From Oreocharis arfaki (taxonomy: Eukaryota > Chordata > Aves > Passeriformes > Paramythiidae): a DNA stretch of 64,000 bases. Position numbers and translations under genes: made by a program. Below, piece by piece: positions 1 through 11,557 of the stretch. Location: the NCBI GenBank assembly GCA_013398015.1, contig VZRR01012738.1:139882-203881 (forward strand). Reading direction: 5' to 3'. The notes under the pieces are model-generated. The model made no database searches and was not told where the DNA came from. It saw only the letters and a list, made by a program, of their open reading frames with translations. Numbering within the stretch: position 1 is the stretch's first letter; every line of letters starts with the position of its first letter.

Positions 1-502
1 TCAGTGTGAGTTTTTCACACCTGTCCGTGACCCCTCCAGTCCAGTCCCACTGCACTAGAGTCTGTATCAGGAAGGAGCTGAGAAGCAGCTCATCTCAGTG
101 ACCGGTTTATCATCAGCTCTGATGTGTGTGGGCATGCAGGGACAAGCCAGGTCCAAGATGGATGCAGGCAGGTATCGCAGTTTAATCCCAAAGCTGTTTC
201 AGCCTGGCTCCCGAACTGGCTGGACCTGTGTAGAACTCTTTTGCCCATGAAATAGGGGAGCGTGTCCATGGTTCCCCTGGTCAGCTTCAGAAGGGCACTG
301 CTGTGGAGAGTTTGGGTGGGGAGAATCTAGTGAGTTTCTCATGTGACCTCTCAAGCCGAGTACTCTGTTACTCCCTTAACTGTAAAAAGGCCCTTCAATT
401 TGTGCTGCTGTAATAAATCATTATACCAGGACGTAAAGCCTATAGAAATCTGGCATCTTCATCCTTTTTGAGAGTATTTTATTTTTCTATTGGGTTCATC
501 AG
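1..502 (+). other. LRIG2: LRIG2 intron, 3' part
   Basis: This is intronic sequence upstream of the penultimate LRIG2 coding exon. It ends in a T-rich tract and the AG acceptor at 501-502. I see no further LRIG2 exon, CR1 copy or RNA gene in it. The AATAAA near 412 is intronic and probably not used. Confidence 0.7.
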
Positions 503-784
503 GTGGTGCAGCACCATTAGTGATCTGCTCAGATTGTTACGACAATGCCAACATCTACTCCCGGACCCGAGAGTACTGTCCCTACGCCTTCATCACTGAG
601 GAGGACCCCCTGGATCAAACACTCCCAAATGTCATGGTGCAGATGCCCAAGGAAATGTACACAGCACGGACCCAGAGTGAAACCAGTGCTCTGGATAATC
701 TCTTAGCAGACAGAGACATGCCTGTCTTCCTTACCAACCATGACAAAAAAAGTGATAAGAAAATCTCCTCCCAGCAGATGATTG
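503..784 (+). CDS. LRIG2: LRIG2 penultimate coding exon (cytoplasmic tail)
   Basis: This exon encodes part of the intracellular tail of leucine-rich repeats and immunoglobulin-like domains protein 2, a single-pass membrane protein of a family known to modulate growth-factor receptor signalling. The 93 whole codons include CSDCYDNANIYSRTREYCPY and PNVMVQMPKE, blocks I recognise from LRIG-family tails; the cysteine- and tyrosine-rich stretch is the most conserved part. The exon is bounded by an AG acceptor (501-502) and a GTGAGT donor (785-790). It begins with two bases that complete a glycine codon and ends with one base of the next codon, so it joins the next exon in frame as Gly|Glu. The LRR, Ig and transmembrane parts lie upstream of the window. 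LRIG2, rather than LRIG1 or LRIG3, is chosen from tail similarity and from linkage to MAGI3. A methionine-like start upstream in the same frame is intronic and not real. Confidence 0.88.
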
Positions 785-1671
785 GTGAGTGTCCACTTTT
801 CCTTTTGTTGCTTTGTATTCCCTGATAACTTTGGCTTTTGTTGTGCTGCCCTTCACTATTGACACACAGCTAATCCTTCAAGTGCCAGTAGTTTGTGGAG
901 TAACTCACGTTTATTAAGCACTTGTTCTCCAAATGCCCACCTTGCATCAGCAAACAACAGCTTGCATCCAGTACCTGAGATTGAAGAGGGTGATCTTGAA
1001 AAGATGGGATTTCTTAATTTGCAGGTTTAAGTTTGTGGAATGTGAGCCTTTGCTTCTACTTCAAGGGCATCTATTAACCGAAAGTTGGAGCTTCACATAA
1101 GAAATTCAAATAGCCTTTCTGTTTGAGCTGGCCTGAAGTTCAAAGAACTCTCTAAATTGGTTGTTTTTCTGTTGACTTTCTTCCAGATCACCTTTTTAAA
1201 AATTCACTCTGAAGCTCTGTGTGTTTCTGGTTACTGTAAGAAACTGCTGGAAAAGGAGAGCATCCAGTAAAATACACTCTCAAAACCAGAGAAAATCAGC
1301 TCAGATAGATTGTTATTGCCAAGTCACAGAGCTCAAATCTATTTAAAATCCGACTGTGACTGATCTCTGCTCTCTGTGAGGGAACAGCTAGAGCTGTGTT
1401 GGGGGAGTTTGGATTGGGTATCAGGAAAAGGTTCTTCCTCTGGAGGGTGGTCAGGTACTGAACAGGCTCGTCAGGGAATGGTCATGGCCTCAAGGCTGCC
1501 AGAGCTGAAAGGGTGTTGGGACAATGCTCTCAAGCACAGGGTGGAATTTGTTGGGGTGTCTGTGCAGGGCCAGCAGTTGGACTCGATGATCCTTGAGGGT
1601 CCCTTCCAACATAGGATATTCCTTGGTTCTATGGACTTTCTCCCGTTCATCTTCTAATTTTTATCCCTCAG
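785..1671 (+). other. LRIG2: LRIG2 last intron
   Basis: This 887-base intron has a GTGAGT donor and a CAG acceptor preceded by a C/T-rich tract. Its 3' third is occupied by a CR1 fragment that ends about 35 bases before the acceptor. The rest contains no recognised element. Confidence 0.8.
1356..1637 (+). mobile_element. CR1 LINE fragment, 5'-truncated, in LRIG2 last intron
   Basis: The block carries the CR1 3' region in order: a degraded 'ggttcttcctctggagggtgg' stretch, 'ctgccagagctgaaaggg', a 'gttggactcgatgatcc' motif, 'gggtcccttccaaca' and a decayed terminal repeat near 1616-1637. It resembles the copy at 27998-28281, sharing the start 'ctgatctctgctctctg', so the two probably belong to one subfamily. 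It has no coding capacity. Confidence 0.85.
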
Positions 1672-1895
1672 AGCCCTTCCAGGTTCCTCTGTGGGGAGGC
1701 AGCAAAGAACTGGCTTGCTCTCACCCGCAATTCCTGCACCATCCATTGGCCCATGAGGCTCCGCAGTCACTTCGGAGCGACGGTATTGCCAGCAGCGACC
1801 GGGACCAGGTATCACCCAGAGCATGCCACAGGCTGCGGGAGAACTTTGATTTTAACAGGACACGGAACATTCACGACCACAGTGAAACCGCATAA
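1672..1895 (+). CDS. LRIG2: LRIG2 terminal coding exon (C-terminus and stop)
   Basis: This is the final coding exon of LRIG2. It follows a polypyrimidine tract and an AG acceptor at 1670-1671. Its first two bases complete the glutamate codon begun in the previous exon. It encodes 73 residues and a TAA stop at 1893-1895. The end of the protein contains 'CHRLRENFDFNRTRNIHD', which matches the pattern of the LRIG2 C-terminus (a CHRL motif, an F-D-F core, then RTRNI). The middle is Ser/His/Pro-rich, low in structure and more divergent. No frameshift or early stop is visible. An open frame that starts upstream at 1593 includes intronic codons that are not translated. Confidence rests on the in-frame junction and on the remembered family C-terminus; an alignment would settle it. 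Confidence 0.86.
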
Positions 1896-2551
1896 AACAC
1901 TCACAAAGCCTTGAAAGCAAATCCAGATTGACTGGCTGTATTTACTACCTCAAGACTAACCCTAAGGCCAAAGATGCTCATGTGTGTGTCTGCAGTTACT
2001 AAACAGTCAGACTCTGTTGGAGGAGGTGGCTCATGCCGTTTTTTTCTGCGATTTCTCCATTGGAAAATGGGAATGTGCACCAGAGAACACGTGGATAATT
2101 AGTGCCATCTACAAAAATAGCATTAAAACATGGATTGTGTGATGCTGGAAGCAGCTTTTGTAGTGGTGCATGCTTTGGAAAGCTCTCAAGAACGTGTGTA
2201 GCTATTTCACAGTGCTTTGTCTGCTTGGAAACATACCATCAGGGCCTCCTCATGGAATTCCCCAGGAACTGTAAGCATAAAACTCTTGGCCAGCTTTTCC
2301 TTCCTTAGACTGTTGGCAGGTGTCTGTTACCAGTCTAAGTTTGGGGCTTGTTTGCTTCTATGAATAATGGACTCTAATTGTAAATAAACTCACATTTATA
2401 AATATTTTGTATACACTAAGCATATAAACGTGTTGGCTGCAATGTAAATTATTTTTTATTATGCCAAAGTATGTATCATACTGTTAGTCTTGACAGCTGC
2501 GTATCAAGCCATATGGGGAGCTTGGGGGGACCGAAAGCTTGTTTGTGAGGG

Positions 2552-2557
2552 AATAAA
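2552..2557 (+). terminator. LRIG2: Candidate proximal poly(A) signal of LRIG2
   Basis: A canonical AATAAA lies about 660 bases after the stop and is followed within 20 bases by a GT/T-rich stretch, as expected downstream of a cleavage site. It would give a short 3' UTR isoform. The AATAAA at 2383 is a second nearby candidate. Confidence 0.4.
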
Positions 2558-4709
2558 GCTGTCTTTGTTTTGAAAAGAAGTGCATTTACTTATAGATATG
2601 TGGTAGAACTGTGATGCTGATGAGTTTCATTGTTGCCTACAGCTGTGTGCCTGGCTGACCTGACTGCAAGCTGATCCATTTCATGATATTAGCAGAATTT
2701 CAAGGTTTATCTAAGCTTTTATCTTAAAAAAAAAACCCCTTCATATTGTGTATGTTGAAAGGGTCTCCGTATTTTTCCTAGCTGACAGTGAACTTTTAAA
2801 AAGAATGTGGTGATGAAAATCATGAGGTAAATTGGGAGAGCACTTGATAAATACTTATTTCTTCTGCATAGCCAAAGGCATATGGAGTTTAAAACACTGG
2901 TCCTTTTCTGTTGCAAAATGCCAGGCTAAATTGTTGAGCTAGTAGTTCCCTTAAATCTTAGTGTGGCCAAAATGTTTAAATATTTGACAGGTGAGAAATG
3001 ATACAATGCAGGGAACTCCTCACTACTGAAAAATATTGCTGAGATAGAGGAAGCTCAGACTCGTTCCAGTGAGATGTGCTTGACAAAATGAGGAAGAACA
3101 ATGACATTATAAAGACTCCCTGAAAAGCTCTTTCTTTTGGGAAAATGCCCCTTTTTGTAAAAGGTGTTAAAAGACTCCTCAGGGATGGGTTTTCAGCGGG
3201 TACATTGTGCTCTGTGGTCACGCCTTCAGAGTGAGGTCCTTCCTTTGTGGTCACTGCCGCCTCCTTTGGAGCTGTAGGATTTGTACCCAAATAAAACCAT
3301 CTGTGTGGTATTTTTATAAAGGCAGAAACCCCTTTTTGGCCCAGCTCAGTTGTAAGTATGTGAGAATTCCCATTGATCCATTCCTGGACTGAAGGGTTTG
3401 TGACTCAAATGTCAGGTGTAGTTGTGCAGAATCGCAGCCGAATTTAGAGACTGTGGTGAAGCATTTGAGTAAATGAGTGGGGAAACATTGGGCATAATGA
3501 TGCTTTTCCCACAGCTCTTTGGACAGGAATAATAGTCAAATATTTGCAAATGAGCAAGTATGTTCAAGGGCTCTTCTCATGCTCTCAAAGCCAGCGTGGC
3601 TGCTTTGGTAGCCAGCAGCTTTGGTGGGGAGGGGATCCAATTGTCTTTGACCTTTGGATAAAATGGAGAGAAACACAGGTGTGTAAATTTTTGGATTCTG
3701 ACAGGTGAAATGTTTTAATACAATTTTTAAAAAAAAGAATTTTAAGTTAATTTCTTTTTGGTTTTATTTCCTTCAGGCTTTTCCTTCCCAGGCAGCATTT
3801 AAGGCACAGTGCTTATTCTGAATACAAAGTGATCCCTACTGCAGGGACCCAGCACTGTCGGTTTAAATCTGGATGAGAAGGGTCGTGTCATGAAACTACA
3901 GCAGCAGCGAAGCCTTATCCTTTTGGGCTGCTCTCTCAGCTGGTCGCTCTGGCTACTGGGACGGGGTGCTGCTGGCATGTGTGATTCTCAGGAGTGGGAA
4001 AACAGCATCCCTGCTGCTGCTGCTCTGTCTCTCATCACCATTTGGCAAATGCTTGTTCCTTTTTCTTTCATTCCCCTTTCTCTTCGGAGGAGCTGAGCTC
4101 ACACAGATCTGTCACAGTGCAGCTGGTGGTGTCCAGACCTTGGGAGCACTTGGGGTACAACTCCCTGGAGCAACGGAATTCCCGTTAGCTAGGTGAGACC
4201 TGCTTGGCCTGGACCAGGGCTTTAAAATCACTGCTGTCTGCACCAGGACTGTGCTGGCTGTCAGAGAGCAGCTGAAGCCGCTCCAATTTCTGTGAGAGAG
4301 TGGCCTATAAAAGCTGCCATCCCAAATTAAGACATTTACATCCGTCCATGAGCATTCGAAGTCCATAAGCTGGTTGTAAATAGCTGATGCTTGTAAGTAG
4401 GTGACAATTCACTGCACTGTGGAAAAACTTGTTTGGTAGACTTGGAGGAAAAAATCATGTGCGTCCTCTTTCCCCTTTGCAGTGGAGGCAGAGTGGCCTT
4501 TCTTTTTTCAGTAAAAACAAGCTATTTCCTCAACCAATGCCAAAGCACTACCGGTACAGGAACTGAGGGTTCAGAAGGCAGCAAGAGCAAAGCTGCTTCT
4601 CTTCCCTCTTGCTATTTCCTAGTGTCTATTTGTATTTTTTTCACATCAGAATGTATATTTTGTATAGCGTATGTAATATATGTTTGTCTACTGTAACATA
4701 CGTCCAGTC

Positions 4710-4715
4710 AATAAA
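4710..4715 (+). terminator. LRIG2: Candidate distal poly(A) signal of LRIG2
   Basis: A canonical AATAAA follows a T/TA-rich block at 4630-4690. CR1-derived DNA begins to appear only after this point. It is the best guess for the long-isoform end. Confidence 0.5.
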
Positions 4716-4730
4716 ATGCTGTATACATTG

Positions 4731-5497
4731 AGCATTCAGTGTAACTCTGTTAGTTTGCAAATTGAATAATTATATTTTGTCCTATGATATTTAATTTTCA
4801 AAGGGGGAGAAAAGAGAGTAAACTTTGCCAACTGGACATGGTCCTGGGACTCTGAGATTTGGACAAGGCGTCCTCCAGAGGGTGATTCCGTCTCAAGCAT
4901 TCTCTGATTCTGTGATTCCGATTTCAGTTTTCCTGCAAGAAGTACCTGTACCCTTTTTGGAAAATGGGGGAGGGGCAGTTCTTCCATGGTGGTCTTGACT
5001 CTGGGCCAGGAGCCTTGCAGATCACTGTGCTCCCCACACTTTTCTCTTGCTTTTCCAGTGCTGCCCTCTTGCACTTTGGATCCTCTAAAAAGGCAATTCT
5101 CTTTCCAGCAGCAAACTGTCAGCGCAAGGTGGTGGGATGGGAGCATCTCCCACGTACTGGCTGCAGGAGATGCTACTAGCCCAATCCCTCCTGAAAACCA
5201 GCATGAGCTTTTTTTATTCCTTCGAATAACTCACTCTTTCTCACTGCATTCTTCTGCCGGTTGATGTTCTGATAATTAATCACCTTTGTTCTGCGCGCTG
5301 TCCTGTGTTCTTAACTCTTGTAGCTGTTCCCTGATCTCAGCACTGTGTAGCTTTTCCCAGGTTAACTTGAGCTCCTACAGCTGCTTTGTCCCCTGCTCTT
5401 GCTGAGAGAGATGCTTACACCCAGGGAAAGGTGTCCCAAGAGCTGTGTGTTCCTTGTTCCCCTTTACCCTAGACACACTGACTTCCGTTTTTATTCT
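4731..5497. other. Intergenic, no gene seen
   Basis: This is the start of the LRIG2-MAGI3 intergenic region. Bases 4893-4918 resemble a CR1 terminal repeat (ATTCTCTGATTCTGTGATT), but the sequence before it is too decayed to call a full element. Nothing else is recognised. Confidence 0.6.
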
Positions 5498-5797
5498 GGA
5501 GAAGGACTTCGCACAAGGGCATGTAGTGACAGGACAAGGGGGAAAGGTCTTAAATTGATGAGGGAAGGCTTAGATTAGGTATTAGGAAGAAATTCTTCCC
5601 TGTAAGGGTGCTGAGGCCCTGGCACAGATTTTCCAGAGCAGCTGTGGCTGCCCCATCCCTGGAAGTGTCCAAGGCCAGGTTGGACAGGGCTTGGAGCAAC
5701 CTGGTCTACTGGAAATTGTCCCTGCCCATGGGCAGGGGGGGAATAAGATGAGCTTTTACGTCCCTTCCAACCCAAAACATTCCATGATTCTGTGATG
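5498..5797 (+). mobile_element. CR1 LINE 3' fragment
   Basis: This is a well-preserved CR1 3' end of about 300 bases: 'gtagtgacaggacaaggggg', 'aggaagaaattcttccctgt', 'ctgaggccctggcacag', 'ggctgccccatccctgg', 'ccaaggccaggttggacag', 'gtcccttccaaccc' and an ATTCCATGATTCTGTGAT tail. It is 5'-truncated, as is usual for LINEs, and has no intact frame. Confidence 0.95.
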
Positions 5798-8269
5798 TAT
5801 CAGCTCACATTCCTGATAACCAGGGATTCCTCTGGCCTCTGCCTGGACTAGAACAGTACCTGGCTGGGCAGGGGACAGCAGAGTTACCTGCCACCTCAGG
5901 AGGATCCCCTACTTATAAATCATATTGAGGTTTCCCCGGAGATGAAGCATACAGATTGTCCACAGCATTCCCCAGATCCCAGCTTTTTGTGTGCTCTCAA
6001 GTATTTTCAAGCCACCTCAATTGCAGGAGAATGGCCTCAATGATCCTAACCTGCCCCACAAGCCTTGATGTATCCAGGAGCGTTCTGGAACCCCACTCCT
6101 GTGATCATTTCAACAAGATGCTCAGGAAAAACCAGCTACTGCCTTCCTTGGCAAGTTCAGCTCTCGCTGGCACAGTGTCAGAGCCAACAGCTATTGCAGA
6201 TAAGATCATGAATAGTTAATGTTCCCAGTTACCCAAGCATATTTAAAAATTAACACAAGCCTGGTGCTGATGAGAGTAAAAAACTGGGTCATCAAAGACA
6301 GGAAAAAAACAGAAAACAATTGCGTTTACCCTCGGGCTTCACTAATGACTGGGGTTTTGTGGAACATCCTAGTCCTTCCTCGCTTTAATCCTTCAGTTAA
6401 GAAGGATTCTTAAAGCACCTTCCCTCCTGCAGGAGTTCGCAGCCCCTTTGGATGAGTCTCCAGGCTCAGGTGTGATGGTTGGTGCCGTGAGCATGAGCCT
6501 GGGCACTGCGGAGTGATGGAGCTGATGAGCACAGTGTGGTGGGCAGGGGTGTGTGACATGGGGAGGTGGGCAGGGGCAGGGTGCTGGGTGGAGCCCCCTC
6601 AGGGAGCAGCCCCGTGTGTCCCCGGGGGCCCCTTCAGACTCCCACTTGGAAAAGTTACGCCTTCGTTTGTGGGTTGATGGCTTCATCTTCCGCTAAACTG
6701 AGCCCCAGTTCCCTCAGGTCTGGGCTTAGCAAGGGAATAAGCAAATAGCTGAGTTGGAAGGACAAGACAGTCCTCGGGTCCATGGGACCCCCAGCCTTGG
6801 GGGCTTTGGACTCCAATCCCAAGGCAGCCATGGCTGTCACCTGCATTGGGAGCTCCCTGAACTCCAGACTGCCGTTCCCTACTCGTAGGAAGCTGGAAGA
6901 TACACAGGGTCCTTTTTCAGAATGAACCCACTTATTCATAGGCAGACAGGCGTACAGGGAACAAATAAACTCCAAATCCTGATTTTTATGGCTTTGGCCC
7001 TGAAGTGGCTCACTTGGAACACCACCAGTGGGCGTCACCATCCCAGAGAGCATCAGCTGCCTCCAGCCAGACATTGGTGGTGTAGGAGCACCGAGTCCCA
7101 ACAACACAGAGCAGATGATGTCAGGGATCACACAGGGATGTCTGCTGTTGCAGGTGGTGATGGGCATGTGAACATGTCACGAATGTTCACCTGGGCTTCC
7201 CCAGGTGAGAAAAGGGATTGTTAGCTCCCATTGTGCATTGGAGATGAGACTTCCAACACCCTTTGGCAGGATGGGTGAGCTTGTGCCCTCCAGGTTATGG
7301 ACACAGAGTGAGAAAGGGAACAGCCCCCCGGAGACCTGGCACACACCAGGCCCTGGGCTCCCACCCGGCGCTTCTTTCTGTGTCTGACTTGGCTGGTTCT
7401 GGATCTGCTCCAAGCTGACCAGGATGGAAATGGGCTGAAACGCAGCACAGCAGAGAAGGGACAACCTCAGAGGATGTCCTTTAATCCAAGGGCCTTTTCC
7501 TGCTGTGCCCAGAGGCAGCCCTGGCTGGGGTTGCTATTTGGAGTGCAATGGAGCGCTATTAAGGCCACTGTTTATCTCGTTTTCTCCCAATGAGTTACCA
7601 TTGATCTGCTCTGTGAGAGACATGGCACTGATTGAACCCTGAGCAGTTATTGACAGGCACAGCTGCAGGGTCACTCCTGCTTTGCCGCCTCCATCTCCTG
7701 GTGATGTTTCAAGACAGGATTTCCCTCACACAAGGCAGAGCTGGGCTGAGAGAAGGGTTAAAGCTCCATTCCAGGAGCCCTGACCAGAGATCAGAGCTCT
7801 CACCTCTCTTAAATCAGGGCTCTGGACTCCAGTTCCTCTCCCTTGGATCAGGGCTCTCATTCCAGCTCATCTCTCTTGGCAAAGGCAGATCTTCTCTGAA
7901 CGAGATCCTCTTGCACATAACTTGCATGTAACCCGGGAAAACCGCTCTGCTCAGCACTTGGAAGGTTTGATTTCACATTAGGTTTAATACGTCTTCTGAA
8001 AACTTACCCATGTAATTCGCCCCAGCAGTTGGAAACATCTCTGCTGTCCTTGCACGGATTTATCACCGACACCATTTGCCAGGCGCTGGATGTTGCAGGA
8101 GCATCTATTGAGCAGAGTGCTGTGATTTGTGATTTGCCAAAGGGGATTTTGAGATGCAGAAATAAATGTGCCGTGCTCCATTAATAGCTAACAGCTTGCT
8201 GAGAGTATCCCTGGCAGTATGCTTGGCTTGGGAAAGGTCCGGCTCTACTGGGTGAGGAGCTATTCTGTA

Positions 8270-8460
8270 GAGCAGGATCGATCCTGCCTTGAAATTTTTA
8301 ATTAAAATAAATCCCAGGAAAGGGCCAACCATTTGTGCTGTTGCTGCCTGAGCCTCATCCCTGCTAATTAAGCAGGGTGTCAGTGCAAGTGACCTACAGC
8401 TAATGCAGCACCCAATTTGCATTTAAATTAAAAACCATATTTTAAAAATAAAGATTTCAT
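8270..8460. promoter_or_regulatory. AT-rich island with homeodomain-type cores (candidate element)
   Basis: An AT-rich stretch in GC-richer surroundings contains several TTAATT/TAATTA cores and an imperfect inverted repeat at 8359-8377 (arms CCCTGCT and AGCAGGG around AATTA). It looks like a conserved non-coding element, but conservation cannot be tested here. Confidence 0.2.
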
Positions 8461-9416
8461 TAAGTCCTGTTTGTTTGTCTGTCCAGGCATACACATTATG
8501 AAACCCTTCACTGGTTTTTATTGACCGGCAGCAGCTCTAGGAGCCTGGATAACACAGGAGGTGTCCTCTCTCCCTCAGATGCTCCGACATGGCCAAATCC
8601 AGAGAAGTTTTGGCTGACCCTCTGCTTCCAGAGCTCTGGTGTCCCTGTCCAGGCTGTAAAACCTCAGGACTGCTTCTGACAGGGAGGGGCTCTCAGTGTC
8701 ATTCCAAGTGGGATGTCGCTCTTGCATCTGGTGTTTTTTCTCCCTGTGTTGGCACTGCCCACAGCTGCAGAGGTCTGCAGCTCCTTGATGGTGCTGGGCT
8801 GGGGCTGTGCCAGTGACTTTCTGGAGAGGTTTTCCCGCCGCTGCCTCCCCAAGCAGCACCTGCCTGGGCCAGTCGGTCTGCCCAAAGCTGCTGCAACGTT
8901 CATGAGTGGGTTGTATAATGGGTGTCATGACCCTGCAGTGACTTACGCTAAACCAAGTGCCTGGAGGAAGCAGGAGCATCCAGCCTGGGAGAGATGAGCG
9001 TCAGGCTCTGCAGGGGCCTGGCTCCAGAGGAGACAGGGGGTTTGCACAGTTGTTTGCTCTATGTGGAGGGGGGAACCTCAGACAGACGGCAGGATGTGTT
9101 GTTCTTGTGTGGCTTCATGATGGGGATTACAGGCTTCATGCAGGGTCCCCTCAGATCCTCACACCAAGCGTCTGCCTGCAGCACCCTCCCTGCTGTCAGT
9201 CAGACCCTCATTCCAACGCTGGGGGATCCCTGAGGTCCTCAGCGAGAGTCAGGGACACCCTCTGTGGAGGAGAAGGTCTGTGTGAGGGATGGAAGCATTT
9301 CTGGTTAATGGGAATCCTTCACTCAATGGAGCCCAATAGCATACTGACACACTCCGGCAGCACTGTCTCTGTCCCAGGCAGGTCCTCTCAACCATGCTTA
9401 GAGTCATGGTTCTGGT

Positions 9417-9452
9417 TCTTGTATTCGTGTATTCATGTATTCATGTGGTTCA
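9417..9452. repeat. Short tandem repeat, 8-9 base unit
   Basis: About three copies of a TGTATTCA/G-type unit lie in tandem ('gtattcgtgtattcatgta' and on). It is a minor, imperfect microsatellite. Confidence 0.6.
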
Positions 9453-11526
9453 TGACACACAGCCCATATTCAAAAGAGGATTGGATCCTCACTCACTGGG
9501 ACCTCTCTCTTTCATACCCTCATTTTTTAAGTATTGAGGCATAACAGACTCTTAATGAGATCCTGTCTGAGCCATGCCATGCTCTACGTGCTTGACACCA
9601 GCATTCCCACAAACTGGAGAGGTGCCACTTGGCTCGTCTCTGAGGAGGACCTGTGAGCTTTGGCTGTGCTGGGCAGGTCTCTCCATGGCAGCTCCATTGA
9701 TGGGCTTTGAATTTTGTTGAGCAAAACTGAATTACTGAGCAGGGGCTCAAATTACGTGTGGAGGACACATAAACACCCATAAGTCCAGTGCCCTTGTTAC
9801 GGGAAGATCAGGCCAGCCTCGCCCGGGCAGGTCTCTCAGCAGCTTGAGCCCTGCTGTACTGCAGTACCAGCAGTGACATGTCTCCCTGCTCCTGCATTTG
9901 GAGGGAAAGGGGGCTGTGGAGACTGCCTACCAGCCCCAGTTGCTGCACCCTGCTCGGCTCCCATGATGGTGCTGAGGTCCAAGGGCTGCCAGCGCTGCCA
10001 GCCAAGACGTGTTCCCTCTTTCCCCTGGTGTCAACAGAGCTGTCCCAATGGGGATGGTAGTCCCCCCTTGGCAGCAGGTGCCTGAATCCTTGCTATGAGC
10101 TCCTGGGCTGCAGACCCCTGGTTGTTGAGCTGGCACAACCTCATGGAGCCCAGTTCCTCTGGATACCTTTCATCTCCCTAACACCATCAGACATCCTCTG
10201 GCTTGTTTTCAAAGGGCTGAAGCATCAGCATCTGGCCTGGCTCCATCCCCCTCTGCAGCCAGCTCTGCAGCAGCCATGCCACATTTGACCCTCGTGCCTG
10301 GCTGCCCCCATGCCCTGTGCCTGCTATGGGCTCATGGAACCAGGTCCTGCCCTGATGGATGTGGAACATTACTTGCCTCATGCACAGTGGTGCCTCTCGC
10401 TCCCCTGGGCTCTGCAGACACGGAGCTGGCAAGTTGCTGAGCTGGCTGAGGTGACACCAGGGTCCTCTCATCCTCCCTGTGCTCCCATCCCGAAGCTGAG
10501 ATCCCATGGTGGCCAACATGCCCCATGGGCAGTGGTACCTGGCTCCCTGCTGCAGTCCTGCCCTCCCTTTCAGCCTCTGCTTGGGTCTGACTGTTCTGAT
10601 TTCTTGCTCCTGGTTAAGGAACACAAGGTTTTTGACAGCTGCCTTTGCCATTATTCTTCCCTTAGTGCTATTGGTTTTTTGTGTTACTGTCAAATTGCAT
10701 CTTCTTAAAGTCCTTCCCATCCTCTCAGATGCAGATGAGGCACATGAAGGGCTGAGTAATCTCCTGGCTCTGTCTGGGGAAATTGTCTTTTATTATTGAT
10801 AAGGCAGGGCTGCCTTAGGAGGATACAACTCCGCTGTGAGCTGGAGCAGGAGCTGGGGAGCAACACTCGGCCCTGCTGGTGCCAGCGGGTGCTCCCAGGG
10901 ACGTCAACCTGCCCCTGGCTTGAGTAGGTGGAGAAAAGAACCAAGCAATGCTGCAGCAAGGTGGGTCTGAGGCTGGGAAGCTCTTGGCGGGCACCTCTTC
11001 TGGAGGAGAAATCTGCTGCAGGAAAGGGGCTGATCCTGCTTGGAGCATCTCAGCTTCTCCTCCTGCACCTCCCAGGGAGCAAGGCATTCACTTTCTGCTT
11101 TGTGCTTGTCCCCATTGCAGGCAGGTAGTGTGGCACCTGCAGGCACGTGTCCACCTTGGCTCAAAGACAAGCCCTGCGAGGATGGGACACTGGGCAGGGA
11201 AAATGTGCCATCCTGGCTGATTCGGGCTGAGGCCTGCTGTGGACACAGGTGAGCTGTGCATGCATGTCCACATCCGAGCTCCCACTCCATTCAATCCCCT
11301 TGGGTCTTAGTGGGGTACCAGGCGGGAAGAAATCTGGGTCATGGCAAAAACTCTCTCTCTGAACATTAAATATTTATGTGTGTTTACAGCATGTTCCTGC
11401 TCCTGGCTGCAGAGGAGGGGCTGTGGTGCTCGGAGCAGCGAGTGTCCGCACACGTGTTGCGAAGTGAAGGCGTAGGTGTGACCAGGTGGCCGTCGGCCCC
11501 TCGGCCATGGGTGACCCAGACATGAC

Positions 11527-11557
11527 TGGCCCTGGCCCTGGCTCTGGCTCTGGCTCC
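11527..11557. repeat. Hexanucleotide repeat (CTGGCY)n
   Basis: About five copies of a CTGGCC/CTGGCT unit lie in tandem. On the minus strand it reads as a run of Ala-Arg codons, which explains a spurious low-complexity open frame. Confidence 0.75.

Larger units (their letters stand above)
1896..4730 (+). other. LRIG2: LRIG2 3' UTR (inferred extent)
   Basis: About 2.8 kb follows the stop codon without CR1 insertions, unlike the DNA on either side, which suggests retained transcript sequence. AATAAA hexamers occur at 2383-2388, 2552-2557, 3290-3295 and 4710-4715. The most distal one follows a T-rich block and I take it as the main end. Two UGUAAAUA-type Pumilio-binding octamers are present (2379-2386 and 4375-4382). 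The extent is inferred; RNA 3'-end reads would define it. Confidence 0.6.

Noticed and set aside
4836..4920. Possible further CR1 fragment
   Set aside because: Only the ATTCTCTGATTCTGTGATT end is convincing; the preceding bases are too decayed to place.
8957..9544. 195-codon open frame on the + strand
   Set aside because: The translation resembles no family I know, other frames are open over the same bases, and there is no splice, promoter or codon-usage support.
10187..10720. 177-codon minus-strand open frame
   Set aside because: A + strand frame of similar length overlaps it. Both look like GC-rich chance frames.
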